Assembly (NCBI GenBank): GCA_045122895.1
Contig: JBGVIE010000052.1
Location: forward strand, 1 to 22,132
Length of the DNA: 22,132 bases
Source: RGIG1934 sp045122895
GTDB lineage: Bacteria; Bacillota; Clostridia; Lachnospirales; Lachnospiraceae
Reading direction: 5' to 3'
In this document: positions 6,650 through 14,199 of the stretch, piece after piece
Numbering within the stretch: position 1 is the stretch's first letter
How the letters are laid out: every line of letters starts with the position of its first letter
Position numbers and translations under genes: made by a program
Notes under the pieces: model-generated
The model's input: only the letters and a program-made list of their open reading frames with translations
Database searches by the model: none
What the model was told of the DNA's origin: nothing

Positions 6650-6688
6650 AAAAAAAGTCCTTGATAGAAATCTCTTTCTATCAAGGAC
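6650..6688 (-). terminator. T-box-regulated terminator
   Basis: On the minus strand, GTCCTTGATAGAAA and TTTCTATCAAGGAC form a perfect 14-bp stem with a GAGA loop, followed by seven T. A near copy of the 5' arm, CCTTTGATAGAAA (6635-6647), lies just beyond the T-run and could pair with the 3' arm once transcribed. Confidence 0.9.
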
Positions 6689-6945
6689 GAATAAATCAAA
6701 TACTATCCGCGGTGCCACCTTGAATTCATAGGATAAACCTACACGCTCATAGAATACAAACATATTCCCGACAACTAACGTATGTCTCCACGTCGTAGAA
6801 TACTAAGAATCACTGATTCCTTTGACTACGCCCTCCGTGGTCCATTTGACGACTTGTTTCTTATCCGGCTCTCACCTACCCGAACTCTCTGTAGAGGCAT
6901 CATCGCCTTTATCTCCACTTCAACGGTTTAAATTGTTATTGAATT
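6657..6945 (-). promoter_or_regulatory. Tryptophan T-box leader of trpD
   Basis: This leader RNA lets uncharged tRNA-Trp switch off an early terminator so that trpD is transcribed only when tryptophan is short. The conserved T-box AAGGTGGCACCGCGG lies at 6707-6721. Stem I includes GGTGAGAGCC, and the segment AAATGGACC places TGG (6842-6844) as the specifier codon, followed by the expected purine. The T-box reads TGGC, and its C would pair with discriminator G of tRNA-Trp, which agrees with the codon. The terminator follows at 6657-6688. Class is certain; Trp specificity is supported by two independent positions. Confidence 0.95.
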
Positions 6946-6951
6946 AACTCG

Positions 6952-6980
6952 ATTCTAAATCAATATTTTTTGATTGTCAA
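6952..6980 (-). promoter_or_regulatory. Promoter of the trpD leader
   Basis: TTGACA (6975-6980) and TAGAAT (6952-6957) are separated by 17 bp on the minus strand. The -35 box begins only four bases after the pullulanase stop codon, so the trpD leader and its terminator also stand in the path of pullulanase read-through. Confidence 0.85.
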
Positions 6981-6984
6981 GCGT

Positions 6985-9900
6985 TTATTTTAATCTAAAA
7001 TTAGTTAATGTTTTTTTGGTAGTAACTCTCGCTACTGTATCTTTTACATATACATAAATCGTATATTTGCCACTTTTCCTTGGTCTGAAGCTCAAACTCT
7101 TCTTAGTAGTATAATTGGTTAATCTCACTATTTTTGATGAGCCTGATTTCTTATAAGCAAATCTTTGAACATATTTCTTTGAACCACCGGTAACTCTAAT
7201 TGTAAGCTTCATATCCTTATCATTTGCCACCATTCTGTAAACCGATACTTTAACCTTTGGATTTACCACAAACCTGCTTATTGTCTTCTTTCTTGTGTTA
7301 CCTTTTGAATCCTTTGCTATTACATTTATCCTGTAAGTTCCGCTTGTCTTTGGTGTCCAGGTAACTGTCTTTGATGTGCTGTAATTTTTTACTACCTGCA
7401 CACCATTTTTCTCAACATAGAATTTGTAGAGAACCTTACCACTTCCACCTTCACTGTTTACTGTAAGCTTAATCTTACTTCCTGCATTTACTGCCTTTGA
7501 TTTCTTTGAAGTCTTAAGACTCTTGATATTAATCGTATTTACCTGCGTTGGTTTCTCCGTCGGCTTTTCTGTTGGCTTCTCTGTACTTGCAGATTCTGTC
7601 GGCTTCTCTGTGCTTGCAGATTCTGTTGGTCTATCTGTACTTGTTGATTCCGTCGGTCTATCTGTACTTGTTGATTCCGTTGGTCTCTCCGTACTTGTTG
7701 ATTCCGTCGGCTTCTCTGTGCTTGTAGATTCTGTCGGCTTCTCTGTGCTCACTGTCTCTGTCGGCTTCTCTGTACTCGCTGTCTCTGTCGGCTTCTCTGT
7801 ACTCGCTGTCTCTGTCGGCTTCTCTGTGCTCACTGTCTCTGTCGGCTTCTCTGTGCTCACTGTCTCTGTCGGCTTCTCTGTACTCGCTGTCTCTGTCGGC
7901 TTCTCTGTACTCGCTGTCTCTGTCGGTTTCTCTGTACTCGCCGTCTCTGTCGGTTTCTCTGTACTCGCTGTCTCTGTCGGCTTCTCTGTACTTGATGTAT
8001 CAGTTGGCTTTTCTTTTGCATTTTCAACATCATAAACTGCCTGTTTTAATGCTCTTACTTCTTTGTTAACTTCTACCTGAGTCGGACTCGACTTGCTATT
8101 AAGTTCTTTTGCCTTAGCCACTTCACTTACAAGTGCATTATATTCAGTCTCTATTCCAAGCTTATCTGCATATGTCTCTACACATTCTTCTGCCTCATTT
8201 ATCTGTGTCACAAGGTTTGTCTTATCAACCTGCGTACTTGTTGCATATACAGGTGTTTCTGTTTTTGTGTATGTACATGTTTTTCCTGTGAAGGATGTAA
8301 CTGTAATATCAACATTACCTGCTATTCCTGTTATATCTGATGTCTGTGTGCCTGTACCTGTCTTGCCATCATTTACAATCACATTGTAGTTAGTTGTCCC
8401 TTCCGGCAATTCAAAAACGTAATATCCTTCTGAATCCTTTATTGTAAGTACTGTTCCCGGCCATTCTCCTGCATACTTTGTAGCACTGTCTCCTGTACCT
8501 GACCATACATATACGGCCGGTGTACTCCATTCACTTGCCTTTACCTTAATCCTTGGATTCTTTTTATTTGAAACACATGCCTTCATAGCATCCTCTAAAT
8601 CTTCTTTTTTGCTCGTGTATTCATCAAGAGAATGTTCTTCTGTCACATATGTATCACAGATTCCAATTACATATTTTAGGTCTTCAATTGCCTCTGCAGA
8701 GTAATTGTCTTTATCTGCTTCTGCCTGTGCAAGCTTTTCTTTAGCCTGCGCTATCTGCAGGACAAGAGGTGTCTTCTTATTCACAACGCTTAATGTAAAT
8801 TCTTTTTGTGTAATTGCCTGTCCATCATCTGCTTTAACTGTAAAATGGTATGTCCCAGCGCTTGGCTTTGTCCACTTAATTGTATTTGTCGCTACATCAA
8901 ATGTAGCAAATGTAGGCATATTAGAAATCGTAACTGTTACATTGTCGCCATCCACATCTTTTATGTCAAAAGTGTGTTCAAATGGTACATCTTCTATAGC
9001 TTCCATCTCATTTGCATCTGCAATGACCGGTGCTCTATTTCCTACACTTATTGGATTTGCATCAAATGTATCCTTTGGTACTGCTACCATAACTGACTTT
9101 GCCTGAACTGTTACATTAGCTGTTGTCTCTTTTAAACTTGTAACTCCGGCATTTGTTCCATCAGAAACAATTACCCAGTTATTAGAACCTGTAAGTGTTA
9201 CACTCTTATCTGATGTTGCATTATTGATAAGAACTGCAACCCTGTTCCACTCTCCTGATACATTGTTTGTCTCATAAAAACCGATTAATCCGGTCTCATC
9301 CTTACTAATCCATGTAAGATTGTTGTTGTTTGGATTCCAGTTATCCCCACTTCTGGTGGTAATGCTTCTAAATCCGCTAAACGCTTTTCTAAGGCTTATC
9401 ATACCCTTGTAAAATTCCTGAATCTTTGAGTATTTCTGTACTCTGGTCCAATCTATTTTGTTAGTTGAATCAGGCGATTTATAACTGTTGTCATCTCCGT
9501 ATTTTGTTCTTGCAAATTCTTCACCAGCCTGCATAAATACGCCGCCCTTTGAAGTGAGAATGACACCGCCTGCCATTTTATTCATATTGATTAATCTGTC
9601 ATCTGTTGAGTCATATTGCTTTCCGAATTTCTCTGTAAGCTTATCCCAAAGTGTAAGGTTATCATGTGCTGATGTGTAGCTTATACAACAATTTGAGGAT
9701 TTTGACCAGAAAGGTCTCCACATTCCCCATTGACCATCTGTCTTACCAACAGAGCCCATAATTCCACCAAACACATTGTTTGGCCACTTCTGTCCTACCT
9801 CAAGATAATCACCTGTTGTGTAATTGGTCTGAACTAAACCTATTGTTCCATCAAACTTATGCTCACCCTTGATTGAATCTCTAATCTGATCATTGAAATA

Positions 9901-11199
9901 TCCGATACCATCATCAAGCATTGCTTCGTTTGCCTTGTGTGCACTGTTTGCATCGTATGCACCATCGCCAGTCCAGCCTTCGCCATATAGAACTATTGTG
10001 TCCTCACCAAACTTCTGGTCAAGTGTGCTTCTAATCTGATTCATTGTCGTAACATCATGAATACCCATAAGATCGAATCTGAAGCCATCAAGATTGTACT
10101 CTTCTGCCCAATATGATAATGATTCAATCATGAACTTTCTATACATTGCCGCTTCACTTCTGGTAGCATTACCACAACCTGAATTGTTATTGTATGTCAA
10201 ATCAGAATTGATCTTGTAATAGTAATCCGGCATTATCTTGTTAAAATTAGAATCGGCAGTATCATAGGTATGGTTGTAAACCACATCCATAATAACCTTG
10301 ATTCCTGCATCATGAAGTGCCTGAATCATCTCTTTTGTCTCTGTTATTCTTGTGTTACCATCGTATGGATTTGAAGAGTATGAGCCTTCAGGCACATTAT
10401 AATTCTCCGGATCATAGCCCCAGTTATAATTATTAGAAAGACTACTGCTCACTTTTGTCTCATCAACTGATGCATAATCATACATCGGCATTATCTGTAC
10501 ATGAGTAACTCCAAGTTCTTTCAGATAGTTAACACATGATGCCACTTTTCCTTCGCCATTTACAGTTGTATCTTCCGTAAATGCTTTGTATTTACCTCTG
10601 TTCTCTACTGAAACACCTGAACTTGCATCTATAGAAAAATCTCTGATATGTACTTCCCACACAACAATATCGCTGAGTGTCGTCTTTTCTCTCTTGTAAT
10701 TCTTATCCCATCCATCAGGGTCTGTAGCATCAAGGTCAACAACCATCGCTCTGTCGCCATTAACACCAACTGCCTTAGCATAAATATCTACCGCTTCATT
10801 CGTCTTGCCATTTGCAGTTACCTTATAAGTATAGTAGGTATTTACAATGTCACCACTTACTGTGTAACTCCATACACCCTTGTCACCCTTTACCATATCA
10901 ACTTCTTCAATCAGATTGCCTCCATTGCCCTTTTCATACCTGCAAAGCTTAACCTGAGTCGCAATTGGTGACCATACCTTAAATGTAGTAGCTTCTTTTG
11001 TGTATGTACATCCAAGGTCACTTCCTGTGTACGCATACTGTGCATCGAAACTACTATCGAAACTGCGTGTTGCTGTTACAGTTCCTTCCCCCTTTTCTGC
11101 ATACACCGCTACAGGAGGTACGAAATTTACTGATGTAGCTGTTAATGCCCCGGCGAGCAACAGACTACAAGTCTTTTTTAAAAAAACTTTTTTCCTCAT
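6985..11199 (-). CDS. Secreted type I pullulanase, multidomain, starch-binding
   Basis: This enzyme hydrolyses alpha-1,6 branches of pullulan, amylopectin and glycogen outside the cell. About 1404 residues: signal peptide (1-34, MRKKVFLKKT then a hydrophobic core); CBM48-type N-terminal domain (about 55-150); GH13 catalytic domain with the type I signature YNWGYDP, DVVYNH, nucleophile Asp376 (GFRFDLMG), acid/base Glu407 (YGEGW) and Asp513 (SAHDN); a cadherin/Ig-like domain (about 725-806); a helical linker; a CBM26-like starch-binding module (about 885-980, WSTPAVYVW, WPG, VNDG); a second helical segment; a Thr-Glu-Lys-Pro octapeptide tract (about 1063-1210); and two related beta domains at the C-terminus. 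No LPXTG sortase signal is seen. ATG 11199 has GGAG six bases upstream, whereas ATG 11211 has no ribosome site. It probably feeds resistant-starch use. Confidence 0.93.
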   Translation of the reverse strand: MRKKVFLKKTCSLLLAGALTATSVNFVPPVAVYAEKGEGTVTATRSFDSSFDAQYAYTGSDLGCTYTKEATTFKVWSPIATQVKLCRYEKGNGGNLIEEVDMVKGDKGVWSYTVSGDIVNTYYTYKVTANGKTNEAVDIYAKAVGVNGDRAMVVDLDATDPDGWDKNYKREKTTLSDIVVWEVHIRDFSIDASSGVSVENRGKYKAFTEDTTVNGEGKVASCVNYLKELGVTHVQIMPMYDYASVDETKVSSSLSNNYNWGYDPENYNVPEGSYSSNPYDGNTRITETKEMIQALHDAGIKVIMDVVYNHTYDTADSNFNKIMPDYYYKINSDLTYNNNSGCGNATRSEAAMYRKFMIESLSYWAEEYNLDGFRFDLMGIHDVTTMNQIRSTLDQKFGEDTIVLYGEGWTGDGAYDANSAHKANEAMLDDGIGYFNDQIRDSIKGEHKFDGTIGLVQTNYTTGDYLEVGQKWPNNVFGGIMGSVGKTDGQWGMWRPFWSKSSNCCISYTSAHDNLTLWDKLTEKFGKQYDSTDDRLINMNKMAGGVILTSKGGVFMQAGEEFARTKYGDDNSYKSPDSTNKIDWTRVQKYSKIQEFYKGMISLRKAFSGFRSITTRSGDNWNPNNNNLTWISKDETGLIGFYETNNVSGEWNRVAVLINNATSDKSVTLTGSNNWVIVSDGTNAGVTSLKETTANVTVQAKSVMVAVPKDTFDANPISVGNRAPVIADANEMEAIEDVPFEHTFDIKDVDGDNVTVTISNMPTFATFDVATNTIKWTKPSAGTYHFTVKADDGQAITQKEFTLSVVNKKTPLVLQIAQAKEKLAQAEADKDNYSAEAIEDLKYVIGICDTYVTEEHSLDEYTSKKEDLEDAMKACVSNKKNPRIKVKASEWSTPAVYVWSGTGDSATKYAGEWPGTVLTIKDSEGYYVFELPEGTTNYNVIVNDGKTGTGTQTSDITGIAGNVDITVTSFTGKTCTYTKTETPVYATSTQVDKTNLVTQINEAEECVETYADKLGIETEYNALVSEVAKAKELNSKSSPTQVEVNKEVRALKQAVYDVENAKEKPTDTSSTEKPTETASTEKPTETASTEKPTETASTEKPTETASTEKPTETVSTEKPTETVSTEKPTETASTEKPTETASTEKPTETVSTEKPTESTSTEKPTESTSTERPTESTSTDRPTESTSTDRPTESASTEKPTESASTEKPTEKPTEKPTQVNTINIKSLKTSKKSKAVNAGSKIKLTVNSEGGSGKVLYKFYVEKNGVQVVKNYSTSKTVTWTPKTSGTYRINVIAKDSKGNTRKKTISRFVVNPKVKVSVYRMVANDKDMKLTIRVTGGSKKYVQRFAYKKSGSSKIVRLTNYTTKKSLSFRPRKSGKYTIYVYVKDTVARVTTKKTLTNFRLK
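7550..8015 (-). repeat. Tandem 24-bp coding repeat (about 16 units plus a short KPTE tail)
   Basis: Units encode [K/R]PTE[T/S]xST[E/D], changing from a TETAS/TETVS type at the N-terminal side to a TESTS/TESAS type at the C-terminal side, then short KPTE units. It forms an extended, probably O-glycosylatable spacer between the starch-binding part and the C-terminal beta domains. Near-identical units make the tract prone to length change. Confidence 0.9.
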
Positions 11200-11272
11200 C
11201 ATCTTCTCCATTCATAAATTGTTTTTTCTGCTATATTTTATCATAAAAGATTTTCAAACAATACCCCCATAT

Positions 11273-11298
11273 AGTATTTAAAAAAAATTTTAAATAGT
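11273..11298. promoter_or_regulatory. Upstream operator-like inverted repeat (site 1)
   Basis: TATTTAAA (11275-11282) and TTTAAATA (11289-11296) are perfect inverted half-sites with a 6-bp gap. The same half-sites and gap occur in site 2 at 11330-11351, with centres 55 bp apart. It lies between the divergent pullulanase gene and the sdpR-like promoter. I infer that it binds the ArsR-type repressor encoded next to it. Confidence 0.55.
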
Positions 11299-11300
11299 TA

Positions 11301-11328
11301 TTGATTTTTGTTTTTTTGATGGTATAAT
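11301..11328 (+). promoter_or_regulatory. Promoter of the sdpR/sdpI-like pair
   Basis: TTGATT (11301-11306) and TATAAT (11323-11328) are separated by 16 bp. It lies between the two operator-like repeats, and the -10 box touches site 2. Confidence 0.75.
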
Positions 11329-11354
11329 CTATTTAAACATTTTTTTAAATAGAT
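11327..11354. promoter_or_regulatory. Operator-like inverted repeat over the start site (site 2)
   Basis: ATCTATTTAAA (11327-11337) and TTTAAATAGAT (11344-11354) are perfect 11-bp arms with a 6-bp gap. They overlap the end of the -10 box and the expected transcription start, which is where an autorepressor would act. Confidence 0.7.
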
Positions 11355-11373
11355 TGTCGAAATGGAGGTTGTT

Positions 11374-11628
11374 ATGGGACTTGCGGATACTTTCAAAGCC
11401 TTATCAGATCCTTGCAGGCGCAGCGTTCTTGAATACTTGAAGGATGGCAGTCACACAGCCGGCGAGATTGCCGAGAAGCTTGATATGACACCTGCTGCTC
11501 TTTCATATCATTTGAAGCTTCTAAAAAAAGCTGACCTGATAATGGAATACAGGCACAAAAATTTTATTTACTATGAACTTAACACATCGGTCCTGGATGA
11601 ATTGATTCTTTGGACCAAACAGTTTTAA
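11374..11628 (+). CDS. sdpR: ArsR-family autorepressor, SdpR type
   Basis: This 84-residue winged-helix DNA-binding protein represses its own two-gene operon; in the Bacillus sdpRI paradigm the membrane partner SdpI titrates the repressor when toxin is present. It opens LADTFKALSDPCRRSVLEYL, has the helix-turn-helix AGEIAEKLDMTPAALSYHLKLL at about 29-50, and a wing ending IYYEL. There is no metal-binding Cys motif typical of metal-sensing ArsR proteins. ATG 11374 follows GGAGG by five bases; ATG 11362 contains the ribosome site itself and is rejected. The stop is 13 bp before the sdpI-like start, so the two form an operon. Two operator-like repeats flank the promoter. Confidence 0.88.
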   Translation: MGLADTFKALSDPCRRSVLEYLKDGSHTAGEIAEKLDMTPAALSYHLKLLKKADLIMEYRHKNFIYYELNTSVLDELILWTKQF

Positions 11629-11641
11629 TGGAGGGATTTTT

Positions 11642-12331
11642 ATGAAGAAGTCAAAAGAAATACTTTTCTGGTTATTTGCAGTTTTGCCACTTATTATCAC
11701 TACCTGCTTTATGCCATTTTTACCTGATAAAGTTCCAACTCACTATAATGTCCATGGCAAAATCGACAGATACGGTTCCAAGTTCACATACTTTATAATC
11801 GCAATTAGTCTTTGCGCGATTATTGTGGTTCTTAGATTATCTGTAGCTTACATTATGAAGAAATCTTACTCTTCGGACAAGGAAAAGGCTCACGCTTTAT
11901 CCAATGCAAAGGTTTTGTTCTACCTTGGAATGGGAATCAGTGCATTTGAGAGTATTATTATCTTTGTTGTTTTATACTCTGCGTATCTGGAGAGCAAAAC
12001 AGGAAGTACGACTGCCAAGTTAGATATTAACAAAATCGTTGTTATGGCATTTGGAATCGCGTTTATTCTTATGGGTAACATTCTCCCAAAGACCAGGCTA
12101 AATGGCACTATCGGCATCCGTACCAAATGGAGTATGGCAAATGAAAAGACCTGGGCAGCCACTCATCAGACCGGTGGCATTATGATGATAATTGCCGGTA
12201 TCGTTACATTCATAGTCGGAATATTAGCAAAAGAAACTTTTGCCATTATCGGATTACTCGTAGTGATTGGTATTATGACTGTGGCTCTGGTTGTATACTC
12301 ATATGTAGTGTACAAAAAATATGGAAATTAG
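11642..12331 (+). CDS. sdpI: SdpI-family membrane immunity/signal protein (DUF1648 + SdpI)
   Basis: This 229-residue integral membrane protein has about six hydrophobic segments. In the family, SdpI protects against the SdpC killing factor and signals to SdpR. The DUF1648 signature is seen at about 25-47 (LPDKVPTHYNVHGKIDRYGSK). The SdpI signature lies near 140-172: GNILPKTRLNGTIGIRTKW followed by EKTWAATHQTGG. GGAGGG stands before the ATG. No sdpA, sdpB or sdpC homologue is in the window, so this is an immunity/sensor pair without its toxin. It could protect against toxins of neighbouring cells. It is convergent with the Nudix gene and shares a bidirectional terminator. Confidence 0.88.
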   Translation: MKKSKEILFWLFAVLPLIITTCFMPFLPDKVPTHYNVHGKIDRYGSKFTYFIIAISLCAIIVVLRLSVAYIMKKSYSSDKEKAHALSNAKVLFYLGMGISAFESIIIFVVLYSAYLESKTGSTTAKLDINKIVVMAFGIAFILMGNILPKTRLNGTIGIRTKWSMANEKTWAATHQTGGIMMIIAGIVTFIVGILAKETFAIIGLLVVIGIMTVALVVYSYVVYKKYGN

Positions 12332-12342
12332 ATTTTGACAAA

Positions 12343-12383
12343 AAAAGAGCTGCGCACTAATTACTTAGTGCGTAGCCTCTTTT
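12343..12383. terminator. Bidirectional terminator between sdpI and the Nudix gene
   Basis: Arms 12343-12360 and 12365-12383 pair around a TTAC loop (core GCGCACTAA/TTAGTGCG). A-rich and T-rich flanks give U-tracts on both strands, stronger on the minus strand. The 3' arm includes the last codons of the Nudix gene. Confidence 0.8.
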
Positions 12384-12922
12384 ATCCATTTCTTCACGAG
12401 TTCAAAGCCCTTTCGAGGAACACAAAATCTCTCATCTCTATTCCTTATTGCTAAATCCAGCTCATCAAGCTCAAAACATTTAACATCCATTATCTCTTCT
12501 TCCTGAAGCACAAGCTTTTCTATATCTACAGGATTGCTATATATGTAGACGAACGCAGTCTCTCTGTCCCGAAACATTCTTCCATTGAATTCTTTGTCAT
12601 ACTCCACATGAAACTTACCAATATATTCAAGTTCATCAGTTGCTGCACTTATTCCAAGTTCTTCCTCTAACTCACGAAGCGCTGATTCTAATGGTTCATC
12701 GCCTGCCTGAATATGACCGGCTGATGATGTGTCAAATCTTCCGGGAAATGAATCTTTATTAAGTGCCCGCTTCTGCAAAAGCACCTGCCATACACCCTGC
12801 TCCTTTCTTACCACCCACACATGTGCAGTCCTGTGATTTATTCCTTCTGTGTGAGCCACCTCACGCTCCACAGTTTCTCCTGTTGGTATTCCTTCAATAT
12901 CGCATATATCTAATAATTCCAT
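12365..12922 (-). CDS. Nudix hydrolase (IDI/YfcD-like)
   Basis: This 185-residue Nudix-fold enzyme should hydrolyse a nucleoside-diphosphate-linked or prenyl diphosphate-like substrate using Mg2+. It begins with the CDIEGIPTG...HRTAHVWV arrangement shared with isopentenyl-diphosphate isomerase-like Nudix proteins. It carries a Nudix box at about 68-90: GHIQAGD, then EPLESALRELEEELGI. The first Glu of the canonical box is Asp here, which is common in this subgroup. ATG 12922 has GGAGG eight bases upstream; ATG 12937 contains that site. It follows the LRR gene by 26 bp and is the last gene of the minus-strand run. The true substrate cannot be deduced. Confidence 0.88.
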   Translation of the reverse strand: MELLDICDIEGIPTGETVEREVAHTEGINHRTAHVWVVRKEQGVWQVLLQKRALNKDSFPGRFDTSSAGHIQAGDEPLESALRELEEELGISAATDELEYIGKFHVEYDKEFNGRMFRDRETAFVYIYSNPVDIEKLVLQEEEIMDVKCFELDELDLAIRNRDERFCVPRKGFELVKKWIKEATH

Positions 12923-12948
12923 CACACTAACCTCCATTCCGCAGCAAT

Positions 12949-14199
12949 TTATTGCGAATACGCTCCACTAATCGCATTATCACTGAAATCTGCTATCTTA
13001 AGTTTCTTTAGCTTTTTAAGTTCACTTACATCCGTTACATAATTGCCTGATATGTCCAGCTTCTCCAGATTCTCAAGCTTACTGATTCCTGATATATCTG
13101 ACAAATTGCTGTCTTTTATTGTAAGACTCTTAAGAGTACTTATGTTGCATATCTCTTTAAAATACTTGTCGAACTCTATCTCCTTATATTCCTTGTCAAT
13201 TGGCTTTATATTCGATATCACCAGCTCCTCCAGCTTCATATTGTTAGTAACAGGCTCCTTGTAAAACCACAATTCACCGTCTTTAATCGTAAGCTTCTTT
13301 ATCTTGTCATTTACCAAAATCTCATCCAAAAATATAATCGAATAATCCGGAACAACAAGTGATAAATCTTCAAGAGCCGGCAGTTTATCAAGACTCACTG
13401 TCACATAATTCGCGCCTGTACCACTAAACAAAACTTTACGAAGCTCCTTTGCTTCTTCTAATTCATAGAGACTTAGATCAAAATCACATCCATAAAATTC
13501 TGCTTCCTTAAGCTTTGTCATATTACGCAAAAAGTTCAAAGACCTGTTTGAGTCAAATACACTCAAATACAATTTTTCCACACTGGCAAGCCTTCCAATC
13601 ATCTCATAGTCAGTGAAATCAGAAGCATCCACATCTAATACTTTCACATTCTTCATAGTTGCAATTGGTGCAAATGATGCGTTATTGTATGAATTTACAA
13701 TCTTTAGTCGTTCTATCGTGTCATTATCTTTTAACGCACTGAAATCCTTAAGTTCATAACACTCCAATTCTAACACCTTAAGCGCTAAGCCTTCTATAAA
13801 ATCAATATTTTTCAAAGATCTTGAATCCTCAATCTTAAGCGATTTTAAATTCGTCAGTTTCTTTAACACCGATAATTCTTTAATATTGTCTGCCCTCTCA
13901 ATTGTAAGCTCTGTAAGCTTTGTAAGTTCGCCTATCTGAGCAGGAAATTCTGAACTATCACACATACTGATATTAAGAATTCTAAGATCTTTAAAATCTT
14001 TTAACCAACTATATGTAGTATCAACATCACTTGTCAAAAATCCTGCATCTACAAACAGCATATCTATTTTTTGTGTGTTGCAAATCTCTTTAAGGGTATC
14101 CATATCGCGTTTGTAACCACTTGTTTCAATTGCTGTCAGCTTAGGAAAACCGCCTTCATATTCTAACACATCGCTAATATATAATATCGGACAGTACAT
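12949..14199 (-). CDS. Leucine-rich repeat protein (3' part of a split gene?)
   Basis: This 416-residue frame is composed almost wholly of leucine-rich repeats of 20-25 residues (for example LKSLKIEDSRSLKNIDFI and LENLEKLDISGNYVTDVSEL), expected to form a curved binding surface. It has no signal peptide or membrane segment of its own. Its ATG 14199 lies 37 bp inside the upstream zinc-ribbon frame and has only AAAGG three bases away, a poor ribosome site. The upstream protein ends just where repeats would begin (FTCFKGL), and this frame continues in repeat style (DVLEYEGGFPKLTAIE). I infer one ancestral gene of about 610-620 codons: zinc ribbon, membrane anchor, extracellular LRR. Re-initiation to make two proteins is the alternative. 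Confidence 0.75.
   Translation of the reverse strand: MYCPILYISDVLEYEGGFPKLTAIETSGYKRDMDTLKEICNTQKIDMLFVDAGFLTSDVDTTYSWLKDFKDLRILNISMCDSSEFPAQIGELTKLTELTIERADNIKELSVLKKLTNLKSLKIEDSRSLKNIDFIEGLALKVLELECYELKDFSALKDNDTIERLKIVNSYNNASFAPIATMKNVKVLDVDASDFTDYEMIGRLASVEKLYLSVFDSNRSLNFLRNMTKLKEAEFYGCDFDLSLYELEEAKELRKVLFSGTGANYVTVSLDKLPALEDLSLVVPDYSIIFLDEILVNDKIKKLTIKDGELWFYKEPVTNNMKLEELVISNIKPIDKEYKEIEFDKYFKEICNISTLKSLTIKDSNLSDISGISKLENLEKLDISGNYVTDVSELKKLKKLKIADFSDNAISGAYSQ

Noticed and set aside
5819..6664. A 281-codon plus-strand frame
   Set aside because: It lies antisense to trpD, whose conserved motifs and ribosome site leave no doubt; the composition is that of a shadow frame.
7550..8015. Possible CRISPR array from regular short repeats
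   Set aside because: The 24-bp units are contiguous, with no unique spacers, and lie in frame within a coding sequence.
7523..8035. A 170-codon plus-strand frame made of SVGFSVL repeats
   Set aside because: It is the antisense image of the pullulanase 24-bp repeat; a 24-bp unit keeps all frames open. No ribosome site or promoter.
11212..11262. Pullulanase promoter with TAAAAT as -10 box
   Set aside because: No -35 box at an acceptable distance is convincing (TTGTTT is 15 bp away), so I leave it unannotated.
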